Source of the DNA: Microbacterium testaceum
GTDB lineage: Bacteria; Actinomycetota; Actinomycetes; Actinomycetales; Microbacteriaceae
Length of the DNA stretch: 64,000 nucleotides
Direction of reading: 5' to 3'
Assembly: GCF_006539145.1 (NCBI RefSeq)
Contig: NZ_BJML01000003.1
Span: 186,001-250,000, forward strand
Shown here: positions 43,201-52,562 of the stretch, in pieces
Layout of the letters: each line of letters starts with the position of its first letter
Numbering within the stretch: position 1 is the first letter of the stretch
Notes under the pieces: generated by a model
What the model was told of the DNA's origin: nothing
Seen by the model: the letters and a program-made list of their open reading frames with translations, nothing else
The model's database searches: none
Program-made: the position numbers and the translations under genes

Positions 43201-46200
43201 GTGCACATGGACCCCGAGGCGCTCAGCATCGCCGGTGAGATCTTCTCTCCGGCGGCCATGGCGCGCGCCGACCGGCTCCTCGTCTACGGCTCGGTCGAGG
43301 TCGGCGACGTCACGACGTCCGACGGTGTTCTCGTCGTGTCGGCGCAGTCGTTCGGCTCGGCGGGGTACGAGCACCTCGAACTGCGCGTGCCCGCCGATCT
43401 CACGCGCGTCTCGGGCTGGTGCTCCTGCGGGCGCGGTCCCGAGTGCGAGCACTCGTGCGCGGCGGCGGTGCTGCTCTTCGACCGCGTGATCTCGGCGGGT
43501 CGCCCCCCGCGTCCCGAGTGGCAGCGCACCCTCGACGAATTGCTGACGGTCACCGCGGGGGGCCACGACGAGCCCCCGGTCGATCTGTGCCTGTTCCTCG
43601 CCATCCGCCGGGGCGGGGGCCACGGCCGCAGCACCGCCCTGACGCTCACGGCACGGCCCGGCATGAGGGGTACGCGCGGCACGTGGATCAAGGGGCGCGC
43701 GGGCTGGTCGGGGCTGCCTCTGCTGTCCGCGGATCCGCGCGCACGTGCAGCGCTCGACAGCCTGGGTCGCCTCGGTCGCTCCGGTAACGGAGCCTTCCTC
43801 TCCGACGAGTGGATGCCGCTCTCCGCCGTCCCCCCGCACTCGCTCTGGATGCAGCTCGAGGCCGTCGTCGCCGCGGGGGTGCCGCTCGTGGCGGCTTCTG
43901 GGGCGCACCACCCCGTGCAGATCCTCGAGGGGGCGATGACCGCCGCGGTCGCCGTCGACCGCCGCGGCTCGGCCCTCCACGTCCGCGGGATCGTCGAGGG
44001 GCTCGCCGACGAAGTCGTCTCCCTGCCGTCGTGGGTGGTGGGTGATCCCGCCGTAGCGGTGGCCTTCGTGGCGGACCGAGACGGTGACGACGAACGCTTC
44101 ACCCTTGCGCGGCTCGCGACCCCGGTGACCGGTGCCGTCCGCGGGCTGCTGGCGCGTACCGGCGCGCTCGCGATCGACGGGGGGTCCGACACCTTCCTCC
44201 GCGACTACCTGCCGCGTCTGCAGCTCGAGGCGCCCGTGGTGTCGCCGAAGGGCACGATCGACCTGCCGCCGCCGCCGCGTCCCGTCCTGGAGCTCTCCGT
44301 CGACCACCGGGCCGGGCGCGCTTGCGTCGCCGTGCGGTGGGATCGGTCGTCGACCAACGGGCGGCGCGACGAGGCGCACGAGGTGTTCACCTGGGAGACC
44401 GTGGCGGCCATCGCGACCGAGCTGCGCATCGAGCTCCCGCAGCCATTCCCCGCGGGCTCCACTCCGCCGCGCCTCTGGGCTCCCGCGGAGGCGGCGATCT
44501 TCGTCGTCGAGGCGATGCCGCGCCTGCAGGCTCTCGAGAACGTCCGGGTGACCGTGGCCGACGAGGCCGTGCCCTACCGCGCGGCTGCCGAACCGGCCTT
44601 CGTCGAGCTGCGTACCGGCGACGACGATGGCAGCGACTGGTTCGACCTGCACGCGCGTGTCACCGTGGGCGACACCGAGGTCGACTTCTCCGAGCTCTAC
44701 ACCGCGCTCGTCGTCGGCGATCGTGCCCTCTTCCTGCCAGACGGCTCCTATGTCCGGCTCGACACCCCCGCCTTCGACCGATTGCGCACCGTCATCGACG
44801 AGGCGCGAACGCTCGCCGACCGCCCTGACGGTGAGCTGAAGCTCAACCGCTACAACGTCGGCCTCTGGGAGGACCTGTCCGACCTGGGGCTGCTCGCGGC
44901 GCAGGAGGTCGAGTGGTGGCTTCGCGTCCGCGGCCTCACCGACGAAGCTGCCATCGCCCCCGTGCCGTCCCCCGAGGGACTGCGCGCCACGCTGCGCGAT
45001 TATCAGCGCGCGGGCCTGGATTGGCTGCACTTCCTCCGCACGCAGGGTCTCGGGGGAGTCCTCGCCGATGACATGGGGCTCGGCAAGACCGTGCAGACGA
45101 TCGCGATGATGGAGGTCGCCCGAGAGGCCGATCCCCGGATGGCGCCGTTCCTGATCGTGGCACCGACGAGTGTGGTCGGCAACTGGGCGCGCGAATGCGC
45201 CGCCTTCGCCCCGGGGCTCCGGGTGGTCACTGTCACCTCCACACAGTCGAGGCGTTCGATCCCCGTCGCCGAGGCGGCCGACGGCGCACACGTCGTGGTG
45301 ACCAGTTACGCCCTGTTCCGCCTGGAGCAGGCGCAGTACGCCGAGGTCGAATGGTCGGGACTCGTGCTCGACGAGGCCCAGCAGATCAAGAACCCCTCGT
45401 CGCGCGGCTACCGTGCTGCTCGGGCGCTGTCGGTGCCTTTCACCCTCGTCATCACGGGCACGCCGATGGAGAACAATCTCCTCGAGCTCTGGGCTCTCAT
45501 CTCGCTCGTCGCCCCGGGCCTCCTGGGTACCCGCGAGTCGTTCACCGCGATGTACCGAACCCCCATCGAGAAGCACTCGGACGGTGCGCGTCTCGACCTC
45601 CTCCGCCGACGCATCCGGCCGTTCCTGCTCCGGCGCACGAAAGAGCTCGTCGCCGCAGAGCTGCCCTCGAAGCAGGAGACCGTGGTCGAGGTGACCCTGC
45701 ATCCGACCCATCGCACGCTGTACGACCGACGCTTCCATCGCGAGCGCCAACGGCTCCTCGGTCTGCTCCACGATGCAGACGGGAACCGCTTCGCGATCTT
45801 CCGTTCCCTGACGATGCTGCGCCAGCTCGCTCTCGACCCCGCGCTCGTCGATGAGGGGGAGGCTCCCTCCGCCAAACTCGACGCCCTGGTAGAACTCGTG
45901 ACCGAGGCCGCCGCCGAGGGGCACCGCGTCCTCGTCCTGAGCCAGTTCACGCGCTTCCTCCGCTCCGCTCGCGACAGGTGCACCGAGGCGGGCCTGCCGT
46001 CCTGCTACCTCGACGGCGCCACCACGCACCGGCAGGCCGAGATCGACCGCTTCCGCCAGGGCGACGATCCCGCGTTCTTCATCTCTCTGAAGGCCGGCGG
46101 GGTCGGCCTCAACCTGGTCGAGGCCGACTACGTGGTGCTGCTCGACCCGTGGTGGAATCCAGCGGTCGAAGACCAGGCGATCGACCGCGCGCACCGCATC

Positions 46201-46383
46201 GGACAGACCCGGCCCGTGATCGTGTACCGCCTCGTCGCGGCCGACACCATCGAAGAGAAAGTCGTCACCCTGCGCGAGACGAAAGCCGAGCTCTTCTCAC
46301 GTGTGCTCGACGGGGGCGAGGGAGAGGCCTTCGGTGAAGCGACCCGCCTGACGGCGGCCGACATCCGGAGCCTCATCGACTGA
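43201..46383 (+). CDS. SNF2-family DEAD/DEAH helicase with SWIM zinc finger
   Basis: A 1060-residue Swi2/Snf2-type ATPase. The N-terminal SWIM finger is CSCGRGPECEH (C74, C76, C82, H84). The motor starts near residue 600: LADDMGLGKTVQT (about 617-629), VTSYALFRLE, LDEAQQIKN, ITGTPMENNLLELW, then VLVLSQFTRFLR, LKAGGVGLNLVEADYVV and DRAHRIGQ in the second lobe. It uses ATP to translocate on DNA; a role in transcription recycling or repair is typical. The start is GTG 43201; ATG 43207 is an alternative. Confidence 0.93.
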   Translation: MHMDPEALSIAGEIFSPAAMARADRLLVYGSVEVGDVTTSDGVLVVSAQSFGSAGYEHLELRVPADLTRVSGWCSCGRGPECEHSCAAAVLLFDRVISAGRPPRPEWQRTLDELLTVTAGGHDEPPVDLCLFLAIRRGGGHGRSTALTLTARPGMRGTRGTWIKGRAGWSGLPLLSADPRARAALDSLGRLGRSGNGAFLSDEWMPLSAVPPHSLWMQLEAVVAAGVPLVAASGAHHPVQILEGAMTAAVAVDRRGSALHVRGIVEGLADEVVSLPSWVVGDPAVAVAFVADRDGDDERFTLARLATPVTGAVRGLLARTGALAIDGGSDTFLRDYLPRLQLEAPVVSPKGTIDLPPPPRPVLELSVDHRAGRACVAVRWDRSSTNGRRDEAHEVFTWETVAAIATELRIELPQPFPAGSTPPRLWAPAEAAIFVVEAMPRLQALENVRVTVADEAVPYRAAAEPAFVELRTGDDDGSDWFDLHARVTVGDTEVDFSELYTALVVGDRALFLPDGSYVRLDTPAFDRLRTVIDEARTLADRPDGELKLNRYNVGLWEDLSDLGLLAAQEVEWWLRVRGLTDEAAIAPVPSPEGLRATLRDYQRAGLDWLHFLRTQGLGGVLADDMGLGKTVQTIAMMEVAREADPRMAPFLIVAPTSVVGNWARECAAFAPGLRVVTVTSTQSRRSIPVAEAADGAHVVVTSYALFRLEQAQYAEVEWSGLVLDEAQQIKNPSSRGYRAARALSVPFTLVITGTPMENNLLELWALISLVAPGLLGTRESFTAMYRTPIEKHSDGARLDLLRRRIRPFLLRRTKELVAAELPSKQETVVEVTLHPTHRTLYDRRFHRERQRLLGLLHDADGNRFAIFRSLTMLRQLALDPALVDEGEAPSAKLDALVELVTEAAAEGHRVLVLSQFTRFLRSARDRCTEAGLPSCYLDGATTHRQAEIDRFRQGDDPAFFISLKAGGVGLNLVEADYVVLLDPWWNPAVEDQAIDRAHRIGQTRPVIVYRLVAADTIEEKVVTLRETKAELFSRVLDGGEGEAFGEATRLTAADIRSLID

Positions 46384-46467
46384 CGCCCGCCCTCGACCTG
46401 GATCGCCCCGGAGCCTCGCGGGCACCGCCTACCCGATCCGCCTCTGGCCGATGTCGGACCCCCGGTC

Positions 46468-46473
46468 TACCGT
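46468..46473 (+). promoter_or_regulatory. -10 box, leaderless MFS gene
   Basis: TACCGT, 6 bases, then ATG 46480. Confidence 0.45.
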
Positions 46474-46479
46474 GGCGCT

Positions 46480-47853
46480 ATGTCCGAGGTCCCGGTTCCC
46501 GCTGCCAAGCCCGCCGCGGTCGCGTCTGCCGGGCGCCGCACCTTCCTGGCGGTGCTCGTCAACACGGCCGCGGCCAACGTGACGACGAGCTTCCTGTGGT
46601 TCGCCCTCACGTTCTGGGTCTACCTCGAGACCCGCTCCGTCCTCGCCACCGGCATCGTCGGCGGTGCGTACATGCTGCTGCTCGCCGTGTTCGCGATGGT
46701 GTTCGGCTCGCTCGTCGACCGCCATCGCAAACACCGGGTCATGGTGGTCTCCGGCTTCGTGACGCTCGTGGCATTCCTGCTGGCCGGAGCGCTCTGGCTG
46801 GCGTTCCCCGAGGCCGCGCTCCTCGACCTCGGCGGACCGTGGTTCTGGCTCTTCGCGGGCGTCATCCTCGCCGGGGCCGTGGTCGAGAACCTGCGCAACA
46901 TCGCCCTGTCGACGACGGTGACGCTTCTCGTTCCCGTCGAGCGTCACGCCAACGCGAATGGTCTGGTCGGCACGGTGCAGGGGCTCGCGTTCGTCGTGAC
47001 GAGCGTGTTCAGCGGACTGTCGGTCGGGTTCCTGGGCATGGGGTGGACGCTGGCCATCGCCCTGGTGCTGACCGCGCTCGCCCTCGCGCACCTGTCGACG
47101 ATCCGCATCCCCGAGCAACGCCCCGCGGTCGGGGAGGGTGCTGGTCCCGTCGTCGACCTCCGGGGGGCGATCCGAGCAGTGCGCCGCGCCCCCGGCCTCT
47201 TCGCCCTGATCGTCTTCTCGACGTTCAACAACCTCATCGGCGGCGTCTACATGGCGCTCATGGACCCCTACGGTCTCGAGATGTTCGACGTGAAGGTCTG
47301 GGGCATCGTCCTCGGGGTCACCGGGACCGGCTTCATCATCGGCGGCGGCCTGGTCGCGAAGTTCGGACTCGGTAAGAACCCCATCCGCACCATGCTCTGG
47401 ATCGTCATCGCGATGGGGGTGCTGGGTGCGGTGTTCACCCTCCGCGAGTGGTGGTGGCTCTATGCACTCGGCATCTGGGTGTACATGGCCCTCATCCCTC
47501 CGGTCGAGGCGGCCGAGCAGACGGTCATTCAGAAGGTCGTCCCCTTCGAGACCCAGGGGCGCGTCTTCGGTTTCGCCGCCGCGTTCGAATCGGCCGCGGC
47601 GCCGGTGACCTCGTTCCTCATCGCGCCGATCGCGCAGTTCGTGGTCATCCCGTACATGGACGCCCAGAGCGGCCGCTCGACGTGGGGCTGGCTGCTCGGC
47701 GAAGGAGAATCCCGCGGCATCGCGCTGGTCTTCGCCGTCGCAGGTGTCGTGATGGTGATCGCGGCGGCGCTGGCTTTCCTCACGCGCTCGTATCGCACGC
47801 TCTCCCGGCAGTACCGGACGTCCGAGGTCGACGTCGAGGCGGGGTCGGTCTAA
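46480..47853 (+). CDS. MFS transporter
   Basis: A 457-residue carrier with about twelve membrane segments. The MFS loop 2-3 motif appears as GSLVDRHRKHRVMV (about 70-83). A cytoplasmic loop between halves reads IRIPEQRPAVGEGAG. It resembles the MFS_3 (enterobactin exporter/macrolide efflux-like) group. Substrate unknown. Its TAA stop overlaps by four bases the stop of the convergent SDR gene (CTAA). Confidence 0.85.
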   Translation: MSEVPVPAAKPAAVASAGRRTFLAVLVNTAAANVTTSFLWFALTFWVYLETRSVLATGIVGGAYMLLLAVFAMVFGSLVDRHRKHRVMVVSGFVTLVAFLLAGALWLAFPEAALLDLGGPWFWLFAGVILAGAVVENLRNIALSTTVTLLVPVERHANANGLVGTVQGLAFVVTSVFSGLSVGFLGMGWTLAIALVLTALALAHLSTIRIPEQRPAVGEGAGPVVDLRGAIRAVRRAPGLFALIVFSTFNNLIGGVYMALMDPYGLEMFDVKVWGIVLGVTGTGFIIGGGLVAKFGLGKNPIRTMLWIVIAMGVLGAVFTLREWWWLYALGIWVYMALIPPVEAAEQTVIQKVVPFETQGRVFGFAAAFESAAAPVTSFLIAPIAQFVVIPYMDAQSGRSTWGWLLGEGESRGIALVFAVAGVVMVIAAALAFLTRSYRTLSRQYRTSEVDVEAGSV

Positions 47854-48563
47854 GCGCTCGCGCCGATCTCGATGACGACGTCGTTGACGTCCGCGGCGTC
47901 GTCGTCCCACAGAGCGACGACGGCGGATGCCAACGCCTCCTCGAGGCCGTCGAGGCTCCGCACCCGGAAGATGACGCCGGCGGCCGACAGGTCGCGCCCC
48001 GCATCGCGCGCGGACTTCGCGTACCCCTGCGCGACGGCTCGCGTCCACGCTTCGCTCGCGGCTTTCACCGCGGCGTAGTTCGCGCCACCGGCGAGGGGTC
48101 GCGCGACGGCGGTCGACGAGACGATCGCGAGACGCCCGGCATCCGAGGCGCGGAGGTCGTCGTCGAAACTGCGGCTGACGTTCCGCAGCGCCGTGAACGA
48201 CCTCAGCAGCGCGGCGAAGTCCTCGTCGCTCTGCCCGGCGAGCCCCCCTCCACCGCGCCAGCCGCCGACGAGGTGGACCACGCCGTCGACGTTCCCGTGC
48301 GCGGAATGCACGCGGTCCCGCAGAGCCGACACGGCGGCCGGTTCGGTCAGGTCGCACTCCTCGATCGCAGTCCCGGGCGCGGAGTCGGCGGCATCCCGCA
48401 GACGACCGGCATCCGAGCCGACGATGACAACTCGCCCCCCGGCCGCGACCAGAGCGCGCGCGCAGGCCCGGCCGGCCGCACTCGTTCCGCCCGCGAGAAG
48501 GACGAGCCTCCCGCGCACGAGTCTCTGCGGCTCGACCGCGGATTCGGTGATCACCTCGCTCAT
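47850..48563 (-). CDS. SDR family oxidoreductase
   Basis: A 237-residue short-chain dehydrogenase: GGTSAAGRACARAL nucleotide-binding turn (about 25-38), HLVGGWRGGG, Ser in AIVSSTAVA, and YAAVKAA (YxxxK). Substrate unknown. ATG 48563 lies 8 bases after the stop of the upstream DUF6421 gene, so the two form one operon, which reads away from a divergent Lrp-type regulator. Confidence 0.87.
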   Translation of the reverse strand: MSEVITESAVEPQRLVRGRLVLLAGGTSAAGRACARALVAAGGRVVIVGSDAGRLRDAADSAPGTAIEECDLTEPAAVSALRDRVHSAHGNVDGVVHLVGGWRGGGGLAGQSDEDFAALLRSFTALRNVSRSFDDDLRASDAGRLAIVSSTAVARPLAGGANYAAVKAASEAWTRAVAQGYAKSARDAGRDLSAAGVIFRVRSLDGLEEALASAVVALWDDDAADVNDVVIEIGASA

Positions 48564-48571
48564 CGCCGGCG

Positions 48572-49969
48572 TCAGTCGGTCCCGCGGATGCCCTCGGTCG
48601 ACGCGATCACCGGTCGCATCTTCTTCTCCAGCGCCTCGAAGAACATCGACAGCGGGAATTCGTCGTCGAGCACCGCGTCGGTGTACCCCTTCGGCAGACC
48701 CGCGAGCACCTCGTCTGACAACCCGCGGGCCCACACCGAGGCGGGGTGGGCCGTGACGACCGAGCTCACGAGGTCGTAGGCGGCGAGCCAGTGGGCGACC
48801 TTGGGGCGATCGATCGAGCGCCAGTACAGCTCGTCGATGGCGTCGGCGAGGGCGATGACCGCGGCGGGCACGTCGGCCCAGTCGAACGCGAGGGACGTGT
48901 CGGTCCAGTGCAGCACGCGGCGCTGATGCAGCCACGCGAACAGCAGCTGTCCGCCGAGGCCGTCGTAGTTGCGCACGCGCGAGCCGGTGATCGCGAAGCG
49001 GAAGATGCGGTCGAAGATCACGGCGTACTGCACGAGCTCGGCGTGTTCGAGCATCGCCGTCTCTGCGGCGTCGAGGTCGTCGCGGGCGGCGAGGCGCGCT
49101 TGGAGCGACACGCACTCGCGGAACGCGGTGAGATCGCACCGCAGCTCCTCGAGCGAGTACAGGAAGAACGGCATCCGCTGTTTGATCATGAACGGGTCGA
49201 ACGGCAGGTCGCCGCGCATGTGCGTGCGGTCGTGGATGAGGTCCCACATGACGAAGGTGCGCTCGGCGAGGTCCTGATCGTCGAGTAGGCGCGCGGCGGC
49301 GGCGGGGAGCTCGAGCTTCGTGATCTCCGCGGCGGCGCGGGTGACGCGGCGGTAGCGCGCGGCCTCGCGGTCCTGGAAGATCGCGCCCCACGTGAAGGTG
49401 GGGATCTCGCGCATCGCGACGGTCTCGGGGAACAGCACGGCCGAGTTGGTGTCGTATCCCGAGGTGAAGTCGATCAGACGCAGCGAGACGAACAGGCGGT
49501 TGGTGTACTCGGTCTCCAGTCGGGCGATGAACTCCGGCCAGATCGCTTCGACGAGCACGGCCTCGACGTGCCGGTTGCTCGAGCCGTTCTGCGTGTACAT
49601 CGGGAAGACCACGAGATGCCGGATGCCGTCGACGCGATGCTCCTGCGGCTGGAAGGCGACCAGGGAGTCCAGGAAGTCGGGAACGCCGAGACCGTCGTCG
49701 CGCCAGCGACGGAAGTCGACGACGGATGCCGCGAGGTAAGCCTGATCGTGCGGGAAGAGGGGCGCGAGGGCCTCGATCGCGCTCGTTATGTTCTCGATCA
49801 GCGGCGCGGCCGCGGCGGTGTCCTCGATGGACCCGTCCTTGATCTGCAGGTCCTGGAGAGCGGCGGCGGCGTTCTTGAGCTGGGCCCACGCGGGGGTCTG
49901 CTCCACCGTCTCGACGCCGTGACCGGCGATCAGATCGTCGGCGGCACGGGTGGGCGTGGCGATGGTCAT
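48572..49969 (-). CDS. DUF6421 family protein
   Basis: A 465-residue soluble protein of a family I recognise as DUF6421. No known enzyme fold is obvious. A possible metal site is WDLIHDRTHMRGDLPFDPF (about 241-259), followed by SLEELRCDLTAFRE; together His, His, Asp and Glu could hold a metal. GGAGG precedes ATG 49969. It is the first gene of an operon with the SDR oxidoreductase, and the divergent Lrp/AsnC gene probably regulates it. Function unknown. Confidence 0.78.
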   Translation of the reverse strand: MTIATPTRAADDLIAGHGVETVEQTPAWAQLKNAAAALQDLQIKDGSIEDTAAAAPLIENITSAIEALAPLFPHDQAYLAASVVDFRRWRDDGLGVPDFLDSLVAFQPQEHRVDGIRHLVVFPMYTQNGSSNRHVEAVLVEAIWPEFIARLETEYTNRLFVSLRLIDFTSGYDTNSAVLFPETVAMREIPTFTWGAIFQDREAARYRRVTRAAAEITKLELPAAAARLLDDQDLAERTFVMWDLIHDRTHMRGDLPFDPFMIKQRMPFFLYSLEELRCDLTAFRECVSLQARLAARDDLDAAETAMLEHAELVQYAVIFDRIFRFAITGSRVRNYDGLGGQLLFAWLHQRRVLHWTDTSLAFDWADVPAAVIALADAIDELYWRSIDRPKVAHWLAAYDLVSSVVTAHPASVWARGLSDEVLAGLPKGYTDAVLDDEFPLSMFFEALEKKMRPVIASTEGIRGTD

Positions 49970-49992
49970 GGCATCCTCCGTTCATCAGGTGT

Positions 49993-50030
49993 AAATCTTC
50001 CTGCTGAACATGGATACTAACGGAAATCTT
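49993..50030. promoter_or_regulatory. Candidate Lrp operator between DUF6421 and the Lrp gene
   Basis: AAATCTT occurs twice, at 49993-49999 and 50024-50030, 31 bases apart (about three helical turns). Between them is TAGTAT (minus strand, about 50018-50013), a likely -10 box for the DUF6421 operon. This AT-rich patch contrasts with its surroundings. Confidence 0.45.
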
Positions 50031-50065
50031 ACGGATTACGCCAGAGTGCTTCCGGAGCCCGCTGG

Positions 50066-50071
50066 TACTGT
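50066..50071 (+). promoter_or_regulatory. -10 box, leaderless Lrp gene
   Basis: TACTGT, 7 bases, then ATG 50079. Confidence 0.5.
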
Positions 50072-50078
50072 CGAGCCC

Positions 50079-50567
50079 ATGACAGAGGCTTCCTCCCGCG
50101 CCCCTCGCCTCGAGGACTCCGTCGACGCGGCGATCGTCCGTGAGATCTCTCTCGACGCGCGCGCCACGCTGTCCCACCTCTCTGAGCGCGTCGGCCTCTC
50201 GGTCTCGGCCGTCCAGTCCCGGCTGCGCCGGCTCGAGGCCCGGGGAATCGTGAAGGGCTACCGCCCGATCCTCGACGCCGAGGCATTGGGGCGGCCGCTC
50301 GCGGCATTCGTCGAGATCACGCCACTCGACCCGGCGCAGCCCGACAACGCTCCCGAACTGCTCGCTCACCTGACGCCGATCGAAGCCTGCCACTCCATCG
50401 CGGGCGAGGCGGCGTACATGCTCTTCGTCCGTGTGCCGACGCCGCGCGACCTCGAGGAGCTCATCCGTGACATCCGCGCCGCGGCCCAGGTGAACACCCG
50501 CACGACCGTAGTTCTTCAGACCTTCTTCGAGGCGCGGCCGATCGAGCCGGCCGATTTCCCGGCCTGA
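50079..50567 (+). CDS. Lrp/AsnC family transcriptional regulator
   Basis: A 162-residue regulator: HTH in residues about 14-62 (LDARATLSHLSERVGLSVSA, VQSRLRRLEARGIVKGYRPI), then the RAM effector domain (AFVEITPLD ... CHSIAGEAAYMLFVRVPTPRDLEEL). Family members sense amino acids and form octamers. ATG 50079 is leaderless; a frame from ATG 50010 would add a non-conserved 23-residue tail. It probably acts on the adjacent DUF6421-SDR operon and on itself. Confidence 0.92.
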   Translation: MTEASSRAPRLEDSVDAAIVREISLDARATLSHLSERVGLSVSAVQSRLRRLEARGIVKGYRPILDAEALGRPLAAFVEITPLDPAQPDNAPELLAHLTPIEACHSIAGEAAYMLFVRVPTPRDLEELIRDIRAAAQVNTRTTVVLQTFFEARPIEPADFPA

Positions 50568-50653
50568 CCCCCACCTCGAGGCGCCGTCCGGCCTGCGCAC
50601 GACGACTGACCCGGATACATCCTCGGACGGATGCCGAGCCCCCGTCTCCCGCG

Positions 50654-50659
50654 TAGCGT
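50654..50659 (+). promoter_or_regulatory. -10 box, leaderless histidine kinase gene
   Basis: TAGCGT, 7 bases, then ATG 50667; it rules out the upstream ATG 50631. Confidence 0.5.
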
Positions 50660-50666
50660 GGCCGTG

Positions 50667-51836
50667 ATGTTCGCTCTCCGCCCGCTCACCCGCTATCAGC
50701 TGGTCACCGACCTCGGCATCGCGGTGGTCTTCTTCCTGCTGTCGATCGCCATCGAGCTCGTCGCGAGCGCCACCCCGGTCGACGGCGTCTCGGCGTTCTT
50801 CGTCGCCCTCGCCTTTGCGAGCGCCGTGGGATTGCGGCGCCTGCACCCGGGTCTCGCCCTCTGGATCGCGTGGGCGGCCGCCCTCGTGCAGATGGGCTTC
50901 GGCCGGCAGCCGTCTCCCTCCGACCTCGCCATCTTCGCGGTGCTGTACACGACGGCCGCCTACGGTACGCGTCGCGTGTTCTGGTTCGGATTCGGCTCGG
51001 CGATCGTCGGAGCGGCCCTGGTGCCCATCTACCTCGTGGGTCGTGGGTTGCAGGCGCCGCCGAACGGCAACGACTGGTTCGCGGTCATTGCCCTGTTCCT
51101 CGCCGCGGGCTTCGCCCTCCTGCTGGCCTGGGTCTCGGGCGCCCTCGTCCGCACCGCCATGCGGGCGTCGGCGAACAGCCGCGCCCAGCGCGCCGCCGAG
51201 GCCGAGACGATCGCCGAGCAGGAGCGCGTGCGCATCGCCCGCGACATGCACGACGTCGTGGCCCACTCCCTGGCGGTCGTCATCGCGCAGGCCGACGGCG
51301 CCCGCTACGCCGCGGCATCCGATCCCCGGGCCACCTCCGAGGCGCTCACGACGATCTCGTCGACCGCGCGCGCGGCCCTCGCCGACGTACGGCTGCTCCT
51401 CACGCAGCTCCGGCATTCCCAGGCCGAGGGGCCGCAGCCCACCCTCGCCGACCTCGAGGTCCTGTTCCAGCGCATGCGCGCGGCGGGCGTCGACCTCGAG
51501 GTCGCGGTCGACCCGTTGCCGCCCGGCGAGCCTCCCGCGGCCATCCAGCTCGCGGTGTACCGCATCATGCAGGAGGCGCTGACGAACGCCCTGCGCCACG
51601 GCGTCGACCCCCGCGTGCGCGTCCATCTGGCCTGGTGGCCCGACCGCGTCGTGGTCTCGGTGCGAAATGCCCGCGCCACGGCATCCGTCCCCGCTCTTCC
51701 CAGCACCGCCCCCGGCGGTCACGGCCTCATCGGCATGCGCGAGCGCGCGCAGCTCGTCGGGGGGCACCTGACGGCGGGACCCGAGTACGGCGAATTCGTC
51801 GTCCGCGCCACCCTTCCGATCGGCGCGCCGCTGTGA
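50667..51836 (+). CDS. Two-component sensor histidine kinase (HisKA_3, NarL-type partner)
   Basis: A 389-residue membrane sensor kinase. About five membrane segments in residues 15-165 have little extracellular loop, so it likely senses within or at the membrane. The dimerisation/phosphoacceptor helix RIARDMHDVVAHSLAVVIAQ carries the His in DMHDVVAHS. The HATPase_c domain includes IMQEALTNALRHG (N box) and GGHGLIGMRERAQLVGG (G box). It phosphorylates the response regulator encoded 64 bases downstream. Confidence 0.93.
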   Translation: MFALRPLTRYQLVTDLGIAVVFFLLSIAIELVASATPVDGVSAFFVALAFASAVGLRRLHPGLALWIAWAAALVQMGFGRQPSPSDLAIFAVLYTTAAYGTRRVFWFGFGSAIVGAALVPIYLVGRGLQAPPNGNDWFAVIALFLAAGFALLLAWVSGALVRTAMRASANSRAQRAAEAETIAEQERVRIARDMHDVVAHSLAVVIAQADGARYAAASDPRATSEALTTISSTARAALADVRLLLTQLRHSQAEGPQPTLADLEVLFQRMRAAGVDLEVAVDPLPPGEPPAAIQLAVYRIMQEALTNALRHGVDPRVRVHLAWWPDRVVVSVRNARATASVPALPSTAPGGHGLIGMRERAQLVGGHLTAGPEYGEFVVRATLPIGAPL

Positions 51837-51900
51837 GCGCGCGTCGGACCGAGCAGAGTGGATGCCGAGCCACCCCCGACCCGCGAGAGGAGCCGTCGTC

Positions 51901-52551
51901 ATGACCGCCCCCGTCCGCATCGTCCTCGTCGACGATCAAGCCCTGTTCCGCGCCGGCATCCGGATGGTGATCGATTCCCAGCCCGACCTCGAAGTGGTGG
52001 GGGAGGCCTCGGACGGACGCGAGGGCATCGAGGTCGTCCGTGCCACGCGCCCCGACCTCGTGCTCATGGATGTGCGCATGCCGGTCATGGACGGGCTCGC
52101 GGCGACCGCCGAGATCCTGCGCGAGCCCGACGCTCCGCGCGTGGTGGTGCTGACGACGTTCGACCTCGACGAGGCTGCGGCCAGGGCCATCCAGGGTGGG
52201 GCGAGCGGCTTCCTCCTGAAGGACTCCGAGCCCGAATTCCTCCTGTCGGCGGTGCGCACCGTCCACGCGGGTTCCGCGGTCATCGCCGCCGAAGCCACGC
52301 GAGAGCTCTTCGCACACATCGCCGACGGCGGCGCGGGGGAGCCGGTGCCGCCCTCCTATGGCGCGCTCACCGATCGCGAGCGGGAGATCTTCACCCTCGC
52401 GGCCGCGGGACTCAGCAACGCCGAGATCGCCGAGCGCGAGTTCCTGTCCGAGGCCACGGTGAAGACGCACATCAGTCGCATCCTGACCAAACTCGCCCTG
52501 CGCGATCGCGTACAGCTCGTCGTCTTCGCCTACCGGCACGGCCTCGCCTGA
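51901..52551 (+). CDS. LuxR/NarL-type response regulator
   Basis: A 216-residue regulator. The receiver domain has IVLVDDQALFRAGI (acidic pocket) and phosphoacceptor Asp57 in LVLMDVRMPVMDG, followed by VVVLTTFDLDEAAA and KDSE (Lys). The C-terminal LuxR HTH reads LTDREREIFTLAAAGLSNAE, FLSEATVKTHISRILTKL. GAGAGGAG precedes ATG 51901. It pairs with the upstream histidine kinase in one operon. Targets unknown. Confidence 0.95.
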   Translation: MTAPVRIVLVDDQALFRAGIRMVIDSQPDLEVVGEASDGREGIEVVRATRPDLVLMDVRMPVMDGLAATAEILREPDAPRVVVLTTFDLDEAAARAIQGGASGFLLKDSEPEFLLSAVRTVHAGSAVIAAEATRELFAHIADGGAGEPVPPSYGALTDREREIFTLAAAGLSNAEIAEREFLSEATVKTHISRILTKLALRDRVQLVVFAYRHGLA

Positions 52552-52562
52552 GGCGCCGCGGG

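Noticed and set aside
42787-46194. A 1135-codon open frame antisense to the SNF2 gene
   Set aside because: The opposite strand carries a complete SWIM-SNF2 helicase with all motifs. The antisense frame has no domain and shadow-like composition.
47850-51920. A 1356-codon open frame on the minus strand
   Set aside because: Only its last 237 codons are a real gene (the SDR). The rest is antisense to DUF6421, Lrp and the histidine kinase, and reads as arginine/histidine/glutamate-rich low complexity, typical of high-GC shadow frames.
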